Assembly: GCA_035545535.1 (NCBI GenBank)
Contig: DASZYF010000095.1
Span: 1 to 17,421 of the forward strand
Reading direction: 5' to 3'
Length of the DNA: 17,421 nt
Source of the DNA: DASZYF01 sp035545535
GTDB taxonomy: Bacteria; Actinomycetota; Actinomycetes; Mycobacteriales; CAJCIY01
A model generated the notes under the pieces. It worked only from the letters and a program-made list of their open reading frames with translations. It was not told where the DNA came from and ran no database searches. Of this stretch, positions 1 through 7,758 are shown piece by piece; the stretch's first letter is position 1; every line of letters begins with the position of its first letter. The position numbers were made by a program, and so were the translations under genes.

Positions 1-1
1 G

Positions 2-1048
2 GACCCGCCGCGCGCCGACGGCGTGGCCGCCGTGCTGCACACCTCGGGCACGACCGGCGCTCCGAAGGCGGTGGCCCTGACCGAGGGCCGGCTCGCGGCC
101 CGCCTGCGCGTCTACGAGGGCCTGACGACGATCGGCCCCGGCGACACGTTCCTCGCCGCGGCGGGCTTCCACCACATCGCCGGGCTCGGCAACGTCGTCG
201 TCGCGCTCGGGAACGGCGCCGCGGTCGCGTCGTTCCCCCGGTTCACGGTCGAGGCGTGGAACGCCCTCGTGCCCGCGGGCATCACCCACACCCTGATCGT
301 CCCCGCGATGCTCGAGACGTTGCTCGACGCCGGCGCGCTCGCCGCCCACCCACGCCTGCGCCTGCTGATCTACGGAGCCAGCCCCGTCCGGGTCGACACG
401 CTGCGCGCCGCCATGGAGGCGCTGCCGCAGGCCGCGTTCCTGCAGCTGTTCGGTCAGACCGAGGGGTCACCTCTCACCGCCCTGACCCCGGCCGATCACG
501 AAGCCGCGGTCGCGAGCCGTCCGGAGCTGCTCGCGAGCGCGGGACGGGCCGCGCCCGGTGTCGCGCTGCGCATCGAGGCGCCGGACGCCGACGGGACCGG
601 CGAGGTGTGGGCCCGCGGTCCTCACCTCACGGTCGTGGACGACGCCGGCTGGCTGCACACCGGCGATCTCGGGCGACTCGACGCCGACGGCTACCTCCAC
701 CTGTCCGGACGCGCCGGCGACACGATCAACCGCGGCGGGGAGAACGTCCGCCCCCTCGAGGTCGAGGCCGTCATCCGCGAGCACCCCGACGTGGCCGACG
801 TCGCGGTCGTCGGCGTGCCCGACGGGCGCCTCGGCGAGAAGGTGGTGGCGTTCGTCGTCGCCGCCGCGGGCGCGACGCCCACCGGAGATGACCTCGCCGC
901 GCACGCCCGCACGCGCCTCGCCGGGTTCAAGGTGCCCGAGCGGTGGCGGCTCGTCGAGGAGCTGCCCCGCAACGCCGCCGGCAAGGTCCTGCGGCGGGTG
1001 CTGGTGCAGCAGTGGGATCCGACCGGGGACACCGAATCATCTAACTGA
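2..1048 (+). CDS. Acyl-CoA synthetase / AMP-dependent ligase, 3' part (5' end outside window)
   Basis: This is an ANL-superfamily acid:CoA ligase, which activates a carboxylic acid to its CoA thioester through an acyl-AMP intermediate. The frame is open to the window edge, so the true start lies upstream. The GTG at 23 is only six codons before the P-loop and cannot be the start; roughly 150 N-terminal residues are missing compared with typical family members of about 500. Numbering from the first full codon (base 2), the sequence shows the phosphate-binding loop TSGTTGAPK (about 14-22), the adenine-side motif GQTEG (151-155), the ATP-ribose Asp motif TGD (220-222), the hinge region GRAGDTINRGGEN (236-248), and the C-terminal catalytic Lys in NAAGK (328). 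All core motifs in the visible part are intact. The acid cannot be read from sequence. The neighbouring acyl-CoA dehydrogenases suggest a fatty, branched or cyclic acid. It ends 17 bases before the next start. Confidence 0.93.
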   Translation, partial: DPPRADGVAAVLHTSGTTGAPKAVALTEGRLAARLRVYEGLTTIGPGDTFLAAAGFHHIAGLGNVVVALGNGAAVASFPRFTVEAWNALVPAGITHTLIVPAMLETLLDAGALAAHPRLRLLIYGASPVRVDTLRAAMEALPQAAFLQLFGQTEGSPLTALTPADHEAAVASRPELLASAGRAAPGVALRIEAPDADGTGEVWARGPHLTVVDDAGWLHTGDLGRLDADGYLHLSGRAGDTINRGGENVRPLEVEAVIREHPDVADVAVVGVPDGRLGEKVVAFVVAAAGATPTGDDLAAHARTRLAGFKVPERWRLVEELPRNAAGKVLRRVLVQQWDPTGDTESSN

Positions 1049-1051
1049 ATC
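1034..1051. promoter_or_regulatory. Candidate operator upstream of ACAD A (GAATC dyad, site 1)
   Basis: The 18-mer GAATCATCTAACTGAATC has a full left half (GAATCAT) and a right half one base off GATTC. It spans the end of the synthetase gene and lies just upstream of the -10 box of the next gene, at about -32 to -15. It matches the better dyad at 7701-7718 and the one at 11810-11827. I infer that it is a repressor or activator site. The binding protein is not identified. Confidence 0.5.
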
Positions 1052-1053
1052 GC

Positions 1054-1059
1054 TATCCT
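1054..1059 (+). promoter_or_regulatory. -10 box TATCCT for a leaderless ACAD A transcript
   Basis: TATCCT fits the actinobacterial TAnnnT -10 pattern. Its last T sits exactly seven bases before the ATG at 1066, so transcription would start at the A of the start codon. There is no Shine-Dalgarno sequence between 1048 and 1066, which supports a leaderless mRNA. No clear -35 box is visible. Confidence 0.55.
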
Positions 1060-1065
1060 GCGCGC

Positions 1066-2301
1066 ATGGACCTCGCCTACCCCGACGACGTCGAGGAGTT
1101 CCGGGCCGAGGTGCGCAGCATCCTCGCCGAGGAGCTGCCGGCGGGCTTCGCCGGCGTCGGGGCCATCACCGATGCCGACGACGCGCACACGTGGGTGCGC
1201 GGGTGGCGAGCGACGATGCACCGGCGGGGACTGCTCGGGGTCGCGTGGCCCGCTGAGCACGGCGGTCGCGGCCTCACCAAGCTGCACCAGGTCGTGCTCG
1301 TCGAGGAGCTGGCCCGGGCCGGCGTCCCGTACGGCGCGCCCAACGACACGTTCGCGCTGAAGATGCTGGCGAACACCCTGCTCCAGTGGGGCTCGGAGGA
1401 GCAGAAGCGGCGGTTCCTGCCACCGGCGCAGTCCGGGGCGGAGCAGTGGTGCCAAGGGTTCAGCGAGCCGGGGTCCGGTTCCGACCTCGCGTCGCTGCGC
1501 ACCCGCGCGGTGCTCGACGGCGACGAGTGGGTGATCGACGGTCAGAAGATCTGGACGTCGCACGCGTTCGCGGCGGACTGGATGTTCGCGCTGTGCCGCA
1601 CCGATCCCGACGCCTCGCCGCACCGCGGCATCTCCTTCCTGCTCGTGCCGATGCACCAGCCCGGCGTCGAGGTGCGTCGCATCCGCCAGCTGACGGGTGA
1701 GAGCGAGTTCTGCGAGGTGTTCCTCACCGGCGCGCGCACGCACGTCGACAACGTCGTGGGGCCGGTGCACGGAGGCTGGCAGGTGGCGAACACCTTGCTC
1801 GGGTTCGAACGCGGCGATGAGGCCGCCACCAACCCGATCCTGTTCCGCGCCGAGCTCGACCGCCTCATCGCGCTCGCCCGGCAGCGGGGCGCGTCGGCCT
1901 CCCCGGTCGTGCGGCGCCGGCTGGCCGAGTGCCTGGCCCGGGTCGAGGTGATGCGCTTCCTCGGCTACCGCATCCTCACCGGCGTGCTCAAGGGCGGCGC
2001 CCCGGGGCCGGAGGCTTCCGTCGCCAAGCTGTACTGGAGCGAGTACCACCAACGCGTGACCGACCTCGCGCTCGCGGTGCTGGGCCTCCCGGGCCTGGTG
2101 CCGCAGGGCCGGTTGCCGATGCGCACGTTCCGCACGGACGATCCCGGCGTCCCGCCGGACTCGACCGCCTCGTGGCAGGGCACGTGGGCCAACGCGATCG
2201 CCGGCACCATCTATGCCGGTGCCAGCCAGATCCAGCGCAACATCCTGGCCGAGCAGACGCTGGGCCTGCCGCGCGAGCCGCGGGTCGGCACCACGCGCTG
2301 A
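1066..2301 (+). CDS. Acyl-CoA dehydrogenase, large catalytic type (ACAD A)
   Basis: This is a 411-residue FAD-dependent acyl-CoA dehydrogenase that introduces an alpha,beta double bond into an acyl-CoA and passes electrons to an electron-transfer flavoprotein. The N-terminal helical domain is followed by the flavin/substrate signature GFSEPGSGSDL (131-141), the KIWTS strand (161-165), and a C-terminal helical domain ending in TIYAGASQIQ (381-390). The usual medium-chain base (Glu of the YEGT motif) is Ala here. A Glu in FERG (Glu248) lies where isovaleryl-CoA dehydrogenase and FadE26-type enzymes place their base, so the protein is probably catalytic. The ATG lacks a ribosome binding site but sits at the predicted transcription start. 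It converges on livF with only three bases between the stop codons. The family is certain; the substrate is unknown. Confidence 0.93.
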   Translation: MDLAYPDDVEEFRAEVRSILAEELPAGFAGVGAITDADDAHTWVRGWRATMHRRGLLGVAWPAEHGGRGLTKLHQVVLVEELARAGVPYGAPNDTFALKMLANTLLQWGSEEQKRRFLPPAQSGAEQWCQGFSEPGSGSDLASLRTRAVLDGDEWVIDGQKIWTSHAFAADWMFALCRTDPDASPHRGISFLLVPMHQPGVEVRRIRQLTGESEFCEVFLTGARTHVDNVVGPVHGGWQVANTLLGFERGDEAATNPILFRAELDRLIALARQRGASASPVVRRRLAECLARVEVMRFLGYRILTGVLKGGAPGPEASVAKLYWSEYHQRVTDLALAVLGLPGLVPQGRLPMRTFRTDDPGVPPDSTASWQGTWANAIAGTIYAGASQIQRNILAEQTLGLPREPRVGTTR

Positions 2302-2304
2302 GGC

Positions 2305-3171
2305 TCAGCCCCGCGAGCGGAGCCGCGCGGTGCCGCTCCTGGTCGCCTTCGGGGCGCCCCGCCCGCCGGCCGCATCCGCGTCGCCACCGGCATCGGCGGA
2401 CGGGGCCGCACCGCCCGACGCCACATCGACCCCGAGGTAGCTCTTCATCAGCTCCGCCTCGTCGAGCGTGGCGGGCGAACCGCAGAAGCCGACCGTCCCC
2501 CGATCGAGCAGCACCACCTGGTCGGCCAGCTCGAGCGCTCGCGTGACGTACTGCTCGACCACGACGAGCGCGACGCCGGTCGCGGCGAGCGCGCGGAGGG
2601 AGCCGAAGATCTCGTCGACGACGCGCGGCGCGAGACCCATCGACACCTCGTCGAGCAGGACGACGGTCGGGTCGGCGAGGTAGGCGCGGCCGAGGGCGAG
2701 CATCTGCTGCTGCCCGCCCGAGAGGCTGCCGGCCACCTGGTCCAGCCGCTGCCCCAGCACGGGGAAGGCCGTGATCGCGGCGTCGACGGCCGCCCCTCGC
2801 CGCCACGGGGGCACCTGCATGCGCAGGTTGTCGCGGACCGTGAGGCTGCGGAAGATGCCCCGGCCCTCCGGGATCAGGCACAGGCCCTTCTCCGCACGCC
2901 GGTGCGGCGCCTTGCGGGTGACGTCGGCGCCACCGAGCAGCACGGATCCCGCGCTCGGCTTGACGATGCCCGACACCGTGCGCAGCGTCGTCGTCTTGCC
3001 CGAGCCGTTCGGGCCGAGCAGTGCGGTGACGCTGCCGGGCGCCACGCTGAAGGAGACGTCGCGCAGCACGGTGGCCCGTCCGTAGCCCGCCGTGACGCCG
3101 CGCAGCTCGAGCACCGGGGTCGACGCGACGTCGGAGAGGCCGTCGGAGATGCCGTCGGCGGGGCCGGCCAT
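2305..3171 (-). CDS. livF: Branched-chain/Liv-family ABC transporter ATP-binding protein LivF
   Basis: This 288-residue protein is the second ATPase of a Liv-type (HAAT family) importer. It shows the Walker A motif GPNGSGKT (53-60), the LivF-typical PEGRGIFRSLTV stretch (101-112), the ABC signature LSGGQ (150-154) and Walker B VVLLDE (170-175). The switch-loop position is Gln (VVVEQ, Gln207), as is usual in LivF, whereas LivG has His. Residues from about 251 form an Ala/Gly/Arg-rich tail that goes beyond the usual family end and looks disordered. The ATG overlaps the stop of livHMG by one base (TGATG), so translation is coupled and the two proteins belong to one transporter. The substrate could be a branched amino acid, but Liv-family importers also carry aromatic acids, amides and other carboxylates; the acyl-CoA genes around it favour a carboxylate. 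Confidence 0.93.
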   Translation of the reverse strand: MAGPADGISDGLSDVASTPVLELRGVTAGYGRATVLRDVSFSVAPGSVTALLGPNGSGKTTTLRTVSGIVKPSAGSVLLGGADVTRKAPHRRAEKGLCLIPEGRGIFRSLTVRDNLRMQVPPWRRGAAVDAAITAFPVLGQRLDQVAGSLSGGQQQMLALGRAYLADPTVVLLDEVSMGLAPRVVDEIFGSLRALAATGVALVVVEQYVTRALELADQVVLLDRGTVGFCGSPATLDEAELMKSYLGVDVASGGAAPSADAGGDADAAGGRGAPKATRSGTARLRSRG

Positions 3172-5939
3172 CACACACCCGCCTTCGCGTGCCGGCCGCG
3201 CGACCTCGTGTCCGCGGGCGCATCCGGTGGCTCGGCCGCACCGACGGCGTCCTCGACCTCGTCCCCGCCGAGGTAGGCGGCCTTCACGATCGGGGACTGC
3301 AGCGCCGCCACCACCGTCCCTTCGAAGATCGGCTTGCCGAAGTCGAGGACGTAGAGGTAGTCGCAGATCGCCGTCACCAGCGTCATGTCGTGCTCGACGA
3401 GCAGGATGCCGAGACCTCGCTCGGCGACCACCCGCCGGAGGATCTCCCCGAACCGCTGCGTCTCCGACGGGTCGAGGCCCGACGACGGCTCGTCGAGCAG
3501 GAGGAGGTGGAACGGACCGGCCAGGCAGCGGGCGAGCTCGACCAGCCGGCGCTCCCCGGTCGAGAGCGCGCCGACCACGCGGTCTTCGATGTCGACGATG
3601 CCGCACAGCAGCATCGCCTGGTCGGCCGCCGCGGCGACCCGCCGCCGCTCGGCCGGCGAGCTGATGAGGTGTCGCAACGCGTTCGGGCCGGCGTTCGAGG
3701 CCTCGGCTCCGAGCGCGACGTTCTGCCGCACGGTGAGCGTGTCGAACAGCTCCATCTGCTGGAACGTGCGGCCGAGGCCCCTGCGGGCGCGGGCCGACGG
3801 TCCGGCCAGAGCGACCGACCGCCCGTCGAGCTGCACCGTGCCGGCACTGGGCCGGTTCAACCCCGAGCAGGAGTTGAACGTCGTGGTCTTCCCCGCGCCG
3901 TTCGGCCCGATCAGCCCGGTGATCCGGCCGGTCGGCGCCTCGAGCGTCACGCCGTCGACCGCCACGAGCCCGCCGAACGCGACCTTGAGCCCCTCGACCT
4001 TGAGCGACCCGGCGCTGCGCACCGGCGCCATCGGCACCGGTTCGATGGTCCGTGGAGGCGCCGGCCGGCGGAACCCGAGCCGGTCGAGTGAGCGCTGCAG
4101 CGCCATCGGCACCTGCCGGCGATCCTCGGGCGTCACCGCGTACAGGACCGCCGCGATGCCGAAGGCGAGCGTCAGGTAGCCCTGGGTCTTCGGGCTCTGG
4201 AGCGAGCTGATCGGGTACAGGACGCCGGACAGCTGCAGGCCGAACGCCGCGAGGATCGCGTACCAGGGCTCCGACCCGACCGAGATCGTGATGAGCGCGA
4301 AGAACACCAGGGACTGCAGCGGCTGGTAGCTCGAGCCGCTCACCGACGTCACATTCGCACCCTGCAGCGCGCCGGCGACGGCGGCGAGGAACGCCGAGCC
4401 GCAGAACACCAGCACGCGTGTCACGTTGATGGAGGTGCCGCTCGTCGCCAGCCCGGTGGGGCTGTCCGCAAGAGCGCGCAGGAGCCGGCCCAGGCGGCTG
4501 CGGTTCACCGTGATGATGGCGACGGTCGCCACGACGACGAGGCCGAGCACGAGGTAGTAGTAGCGCCGGTCCCCGTGGGTGACGTCGTTGAACCACGCGG
4601 GCCGCGGCACGGTGAGACCGCTCGCGTTCGACGTGAACATGTAGCTCTCGGAGTAGAACATGTACTGCAGCAGCAGCCCGAAGCCGAACGTCGCCAGCGC
4701 GAGGTAGAGCCCCGACAGGCGGATCGCGGGGATCGACAGCACGGCCCCGATCGGGACGGCGATGAGGCCGGACAGCACCAGCGCGAGCGCCCACGGCACG
4801 TGGTGATCGACCGTGAGGTGCGACATGGCGCACACGCCGATGGCCATGAAGCTCACGTGCGCCAGCGACACCTGACCCGACGTGCGCACGAGCAGGCCGA
4901 GCGCGAGGAACAGCAGGACGTAGGTCAGCGCCGTCGTGTAGTCGGCGAGGTGGAAGCCGACGATGCTCGGGACGAAGAGCAGGAACACGAGTGCTCCGAG
5001 CCCTGAGAGGCCTTGCAGCGCCAGGGGCATCCGCCAGGTCGAGCGCGCGCGCTGCACCACCGGCGCCTGCTCGACCAACCGGCGACGGGGCGAGACGAGC
5101 AGCACGACGAACAGCACCAGGAACGGCAGCGCCGGGCTGAGCCCGGTCCAGAAGCCGCCGGTGAACCACTTGGTGCACAGCTGCTGCACGACGCCGATGA
5201 GCAGACCGCCGAGGAACGTCGCCGGAAGGTTCGTGAACGCGCCGATGGCCGCGGCGCCGAACGCGGTGACGACGAGGAACGTCAGGTTGATCGAGTTGAG
5301 CTCGGACAGCAGCGGCGCGAGCAGCACACCGGAGGCCGAGGCGAACGACGCCCCGATGATCCAGGACCAGCGCCGCACGCGGGTGGGGCTGGTGCCCGCG
5401 ACGTCGAGCAGCACCGGGCTGTCGACGACGGCGCGCATGGCGACGCCGAGCCGGGCGGTGCGGAAGAACACCCACAGCGCGGCGGACGCGACCACCGCGA
5501 CGCCGATGACGATGAGCTGGCTCGCCCGGATGACGGTCGAACCCACGTGGAAGGAGGCGTCGGGCAGGTACTGCGCGACGTTGCGCGTCACCCCGGGATC
5601 GAAGACGAGGTCGGTGCCGGCCTGCACGACGAGCAGCACGCCGACGGTGGCTGCCACCTTGGTCGACAGGCTCGCGGCCGCGAGCTGCCGCGCGAGGAGC
5701 TCGAGCACGAGGCCCATGACCGGTCCGCCGACGGCGACGCAGATGGCGGCGGCGAGCCCCCAGGGAGCCCCGTGCTGGACGGTGAGGTCCCAGAACAGGT
5801 ACGCGGCGACGGTCGCGATCGCGCCGTGGGCGAAGTTGAAGACCGCCGAGGTCTTGTAGGTGAGCACGAGCCCGGTGCCGGCCAGGCCGTAGACCGATCC
5901 GGTGACGAGCCCGGACACCACGAACGGCAGGTAGCTCAC
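3171..5939 (-). CDS. LivH-LivM-LivG fusion: two permeases plus ATPase of a Liv-type ABC importer
   Basis: This 922-residue protein joins three Liv subunits. Residues 1 to about 295 are LivH-like (GSVYGLAGTGLVLTYKTSAVFNFAHGA near 14-40, several membrane helices). Residues about 305-610 are LivM-like (GLLVRTSGQVSLAH, 348-361; IPAIRLSGLYLALATFG, 403-419; the ATPase-coupling loop around RSRLGRLLRALADSP, 480-494). Residues about 645-890 are LivG-like, with Walker A GPNGAGKT (678-685), signature LSTGE (792-796), Walker B LLLLDEPSSGLDP (812-824) and switch His850. Nothing breaks the frame, and all ATPase motifs are intact. The GTG start is set by AAGGGAG seven bases upstream. With livF downstream this gives both ATPases and both permeases from two genes; a binding protein is not adjacent. 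Such fusions are known in actinobacteria. Confidence 0.93.
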   Translation of the reverse strand: MSYLPFVVSGLVTGSVYGLAGTGLVLTYKTSAVFNFAHGAIATVAAYLFWDLTVQHGAPWGLAAAICVAVGGPVMGLVLELLARQLAAASLSTKVAATVGVLLVVQAGTDLVFDPGVTRNVAQYLPDASFHVGSTVIRASQLIVIGVAVVASAALWVFFRTARLGVAMRAVVDSPVLLDVAGTSPTRVRRWSWIIGASFASASGVLLAPLLSELNSINLTFLVVTAFGAAAIGAFTNLPATFLGGLLIGVVQQLCTKWFTGGFWTGLSPALPFLVLFVVLLVSPRRRLVEQAPVVQRARSTWRMPLALQGLSGLGALVFLLFVPSIVGFHLADYTTALTYVLLFLALGLLVRTSGQVSLAHVSFMAIGVCAMSHLTVDHHVPWALALVLSGLIAVPIGAVLSIPAIRLSGLYLALATFGFGLLLQYMFYSESYMFTSNASGLTVPRPAWFNDVTHGDRRYYYLVLGLVVVATVAIITVNRSRLGRLLRALADSPTGLATSGTSINVTRVLVFCGSAFLAAVAGALQGANVTSVSGSSYQPLQSLVFFALITISVGSEPWYAILAAFGLQLSGVLYPISSLQSPKTQGYLTLAFGIAAVLYAVTPEDRRQVPMALQRSLDRLGFRRPAPPRTIEPVPMAPVRSAGSLKVEGLKVAFGGLVAVDGVTLEAPTGRITGLIGPNGAGKTTTFNSCSGLNRPSAGTVQLDGRSVALAGPSARARRGLGRTFQQMELFDTLTVRQNVALGAEASNAGPNALRHLISSPAERRRVAAAADQAMLLCGIVDIEDRVVGALSTGERRLVELARCLAGPFHLLLLDEPSSGLDPSETQRFGEILRRVVAERGLGILLVEHDMTLVTAICDYLYVLDFGKPIFEGTVVAALQSPIVKAAYLGGDEVEDAVGAAEPPDAPADTRSRGRHAKAGV

Positions 5940-5946
5940 GCCGGGA

Positions 5947-5953
5947 CTCCCTT
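5947..5953 (-). promoter_or_regulatory. Ribosome binding site of livHMG
   Basis: On the minus strand AAGGGAG lies seven bases before the GTG at 5939. It fixes the start at MSYLPF and rules out longer upstream readings. Confidence 0.75.
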
Positions 5954-6157
5954 GTCACTGACGACCGCCGCTGCGCGGTAGACGACTAGGTGAACTATGT
6001 GTGGAGCGATGGTGTCACGGAACCCGCGGCTCCGGTTGCGGATCGGCCCGGTCGGCCCGCACGGAGCCGGACGGATCGGGCAGATCGTCCTCCGCATCGG
6101 CGGGGTGCGGTTCCCCGAGCCCACCCGGGACCCGGCCGAAGCCGCGGCCGGCACCGG
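5954..6157. other. Non-coding gap between ACAD B and livHMG
   Basis: No convincing gene lies here; a 72-residue Arg/Pro-rich minus-strand frame looks like random GC-rich coding. The half next to ACAD B carries a GC hairpin (6132-6151). The half next to livHMG has the only AT-rich patch (5979-6000), containing the imperfect dyad TAGGTGAACTA (5987-5997). This patch is the likely livHMG promoter, but I cannot name a -10 or -35 box. The three-site GAATC dyad is absent. Confidence 0.5.
6132..6151 (-). terminator. Possible GC-hairpin terminator after ACAD B
   Basis: On the minus strand CCGGCCG and CGGCCGG form a perfect 7-bp stem with a 6-base loop, starting seven bases after the ACAD B stop codon. 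No T-run follows, so it is not a classical intrinsic terminator. Tail-less hairpins are common downstream of genes in GC-rich actinobacteria, but such stems also arise by chance at this base composition. Confidence 0.35.
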
Positions 6158-7315
6158 TCACCCGGGCTCCTTGGGCAGTCCGAGCACCCGCTCGGCGGCG
6201 ATGCTGCGCTGCACCTCCGACGTGCCCGCATAGATCGTGTGCGCCCGGCTGAACAGGAAGGCGTGCTGCTCGGCGTCGAGCTCGCCGCCGACGACGGCCT
6301 GGCCGGGCAGACCGGTGATGTCGGTCGCCAGCTCGCCGAGCGCCTGGTGCCACTGGCTCCAGAACAGCTTGCCGATCGAGCTCTCGGGGCCGGGCCGCCC
6401 GAAGCGCCCGACCTCGGTCACCGTGCGGTAGCCGGTGGCCCGCATGATGTGCAGCCCGACGAGCGCCTGGGCCAGGCGCTGCCGCACCACCGGGTCCCGG
6501 CTCGCCCCGTTCGCCCGCGCGAGCTCCACCAGCCGCCAGAAGTCCTGCTGCCACCGCACCTGCTGGCCGAGGAAGGCGGTGCCCCGCTCGAACGACAGCG
6601 TGGCCATCGCGGCCTTCCACCCGTCACCCGGGCCGCCGACGATGAGGTCGGCGTCGGTCCGGGCTCCGTCGAGCCAGACCTCGTTGAACTCCGACGTGCC
6701 GGTGAGCTGCCGGATCGGGCGGACCTCGATGCCGGGCTGGTCCATCGGCAGCAGCAGGAAGGACAGGCCCTTGTGCTTCGGGGCGTCCGGGTCCGTCCGG
6801 CACAGCACGAAGATCCAGTCGGCGAGCGTCGCCTGCGAGGTCCAGGTCTTCTGCCCGTCGACCACCCAGGTGTCGCCGTCGCGCCGGGCGCGGGTGCGCA
6901 CCGAGGCGAGGTCGCTGCCGGCGCCGGGCTCGCTGAACCCCTGGCACCACTGCTCCGTGCCGTCGAGGATCGGCGGGAGGAAGCGCTGCTTCTGCTCCGG
7001 CGACCCCATCGTGATCAGGGTCGGCCCGAGCAGACCCTCGCCGAAGAACGCCCGCACCGGTGCACCCGCTCGCGCGTACTCCTCGTGCCACACGAGTGAC
7101 TGCGTGACCGTCGCACCGCGCCCACCGAACTCGGCCGGCCAGTCGATGCCGAGCCACCGCCCGGCTCCGAGCTCGTGCTCCCACCGCAGGCGGAGCTCGG
7201 TGTCGGTGGACAGGTCCGGACCGAGCGCGCGCAGCTCCGGCGTCAGGTGCGCTTCGAGCCAGGCGCGCACCTCGGCGCGGAAGCTCGCGTCCGCCGCACT
7301 CTCGGAGAGGTCCAC
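6158..7315 (-). CDS. Acyl-CoA dehydrogenase, large catalytic type (ACAD B)
   Basis: This 385-residue acyl-CoA dehydrogenase contains WCQGFSEPGAGSDLASVRTRA (from 123), KTWTS (156-160) and the C-terminal TIYAGTSEVQRSIAAERVLGLP (from 360). As in ACAD A, the YEGT glutamate is Ala. The candidate catalytic base is Glu243 in SFERG (241-245). It would form the alpha,beta-unsaturated acyl-CoA with FAD and ETF. I chose the GTG at 7315 (MDLSESAADASFRAEV). It follows the stop of the NTF2-like gene by a single base, and the in-frame residues upstream are antisense-like Arg/Trp-rich sequence. The gene is co-transcribed with that upstream gene and lies head-to-head with ACAD C, which lacks an obvious base, so B and C could be the two halves of one heteromeric enzyme. 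That pairing is an inference from position and type. Confidence 0.92.
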   Translation of the reverse strand: MDLSESAADASFRAEVRAWLEAHLTPELRALGPDLSTDTELRLRWEHELGAGRWLGIDWPAEFGGRGATVTQSLVWHEEYARAGAPVRAFFGEGLLGPTLITMGSPEQKQRFLPPILDGTEQWCQGFSEPGAGSDLASVRTRARRDGDTWVVDGQKTWTSQATLADWIFVLCRTDPDAPKHKGLSFLLLPMDQPGIEVRPIRQLTGTSEFNEVWLDGARTDADLIVGGPGDGWKAAMATLSFERGTAFLGQQVRWQQDFWRLVELARANGASRDPVVRQRLAQALVGLHIMRATGYRTVTEVGRFGRPGPESSIGKLFWSQWHQALGELATDITGLPGQAVVGGELDAEQHAFLFSRAHTIYAGTSEVQRSIAAERVLGLPKEPG

Positions 7316-7316
7316 G

Positions 7317-7694
7317 TCAGCCGCTGGGACGCAGGTTGGCCAGCGCCCGGCTGTCGAGGTACTCCTCCACCCGCGTGATCGCGCCCGCGGCATCGAGCGA
7401 GACGACGAGGCACGACGCCGCGTCGACCGGCCCTCCCGGTGCGGTGCCGGTCATGCGATGGCGCTGCACGAAGCCCTCGTCGGTGGGCGTGATCCGCACG
7501 TCGGCGAGGACGAGGTCCGGCATGGTGCGGTGCACGTACGCGAGGACCTTGGCGTTCTCGGCCGGGGTCTGCTCGAGCCCGTCGGTGTTGTGCCACACCA
7601 CGGCCCCGTCGGCGAACAGCGCGATCAGGCCGGCGGCGTCGTTGCGAGCGACCACGTCGCCGTAGCGGCGGGCGATCTCGAACGCTGGCGGCAC
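7317..7694 (-). CDS. NTF2/SnoaL-like small protein
   Basis: This 125-residue protein has the cone-shaped NTF2-like pattern: an N-terminal helix pair (FEIARRYGDVVARNDAAGLIALF, from residue 5), an aromatic/His strand (VVWHNTDG, 32-39), and beta strands ending in ITRVEEYLDS (106-115). The family includes SnoaL cyclases, ketosteroid isomerase and limonene epoxide hydrolase, as well as many proteins without known activity. I see no residue set that decides between them; Asp/His positions inside the cone would be needed. The GTG start lies two bases after the transcription start predicted from TATGAT at 7708-7703, so the mRNA would be almost leaderless. Its stop is one base before ACAD B, which makes it the first gene of a two-gene operon. 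A role in isomerising or hydrating the same CoA intermediate is a guess. Confidence 0.8.
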   Translation of the reverse strand: MPPAFEIARRYGDVVARNDAAGLIALFADGAVVWHNTDGLEQTPAENAKVLAYVHRTMPDLVLADVRITPTDEGFVQRHRMTGTAPGGPVDAASCLVVSLDAAGAITRVEEYLDSRALANLRPSG

Positions 7695-7700
7695 GGTGTG

Positions 7701-7718
7701 GAATCATACAGACGATTC
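7701..7718. promoter_or_regulatory. Candidate operator between NTF2/ACAD B and ACAD C (GAATC dyad, site 2)
   Basis: GAATCATACAGACGATTC is an inverted repeat with perfect GAATC/GATTC arms and matching inner T/A positions. It lies in the 64-base divergent region and overlaps the minus-strand -10 box, so a bound protein would block the NTF2-ACAD B promoter and could also control ACAD C. This is the best of three similar sites in the window. Confidence 0.6.
7703..7708 (-). promoter_or_regulatory. -10 box TATGAT for NTF2-like/ACAD B operon
   Basis: Read on the minus strand the sequence is TATGAT, one base from the TATAAT consensus. The predicted start of transcription is near 7696, two bases before the GTG. 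There is no Shine-Dalgarno sequence. The box lies inside the dyad at 7701-7718. Confidence 0.55.
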
Positions 7719-7758
7719 ACGACCCCGAGCGTCGGGCACCACGCACTCCGGAGGACGC

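Noticed and set aside
691..2052. 453-codon minus-strand open frame across the synthetase and ACAD A
   Set aside because: Antisense shadow caused by GC-rich third positions. It spans two well-supported genes and shows no motif.
3241..5958. Minus-strand frame continuous with livF up to 5958, which would make a 1217-residue protein
   Set aside because: Its upstream part is the shifted-frame shadow of livHMG: Arg/Ala/Gly-rich without any motif. LivF starts at 3171 with a clean family N-terminus.
5979..6000. AT-rich patch with TAGGTGAACTA upstream of livHMG as an operator of the same regulon
   Set aside because: It lacks GAATC/GATTC arms; the resemblance is limited to a TCGTCTA stretch on the minus strand. 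Kept only as a probable promoter area.
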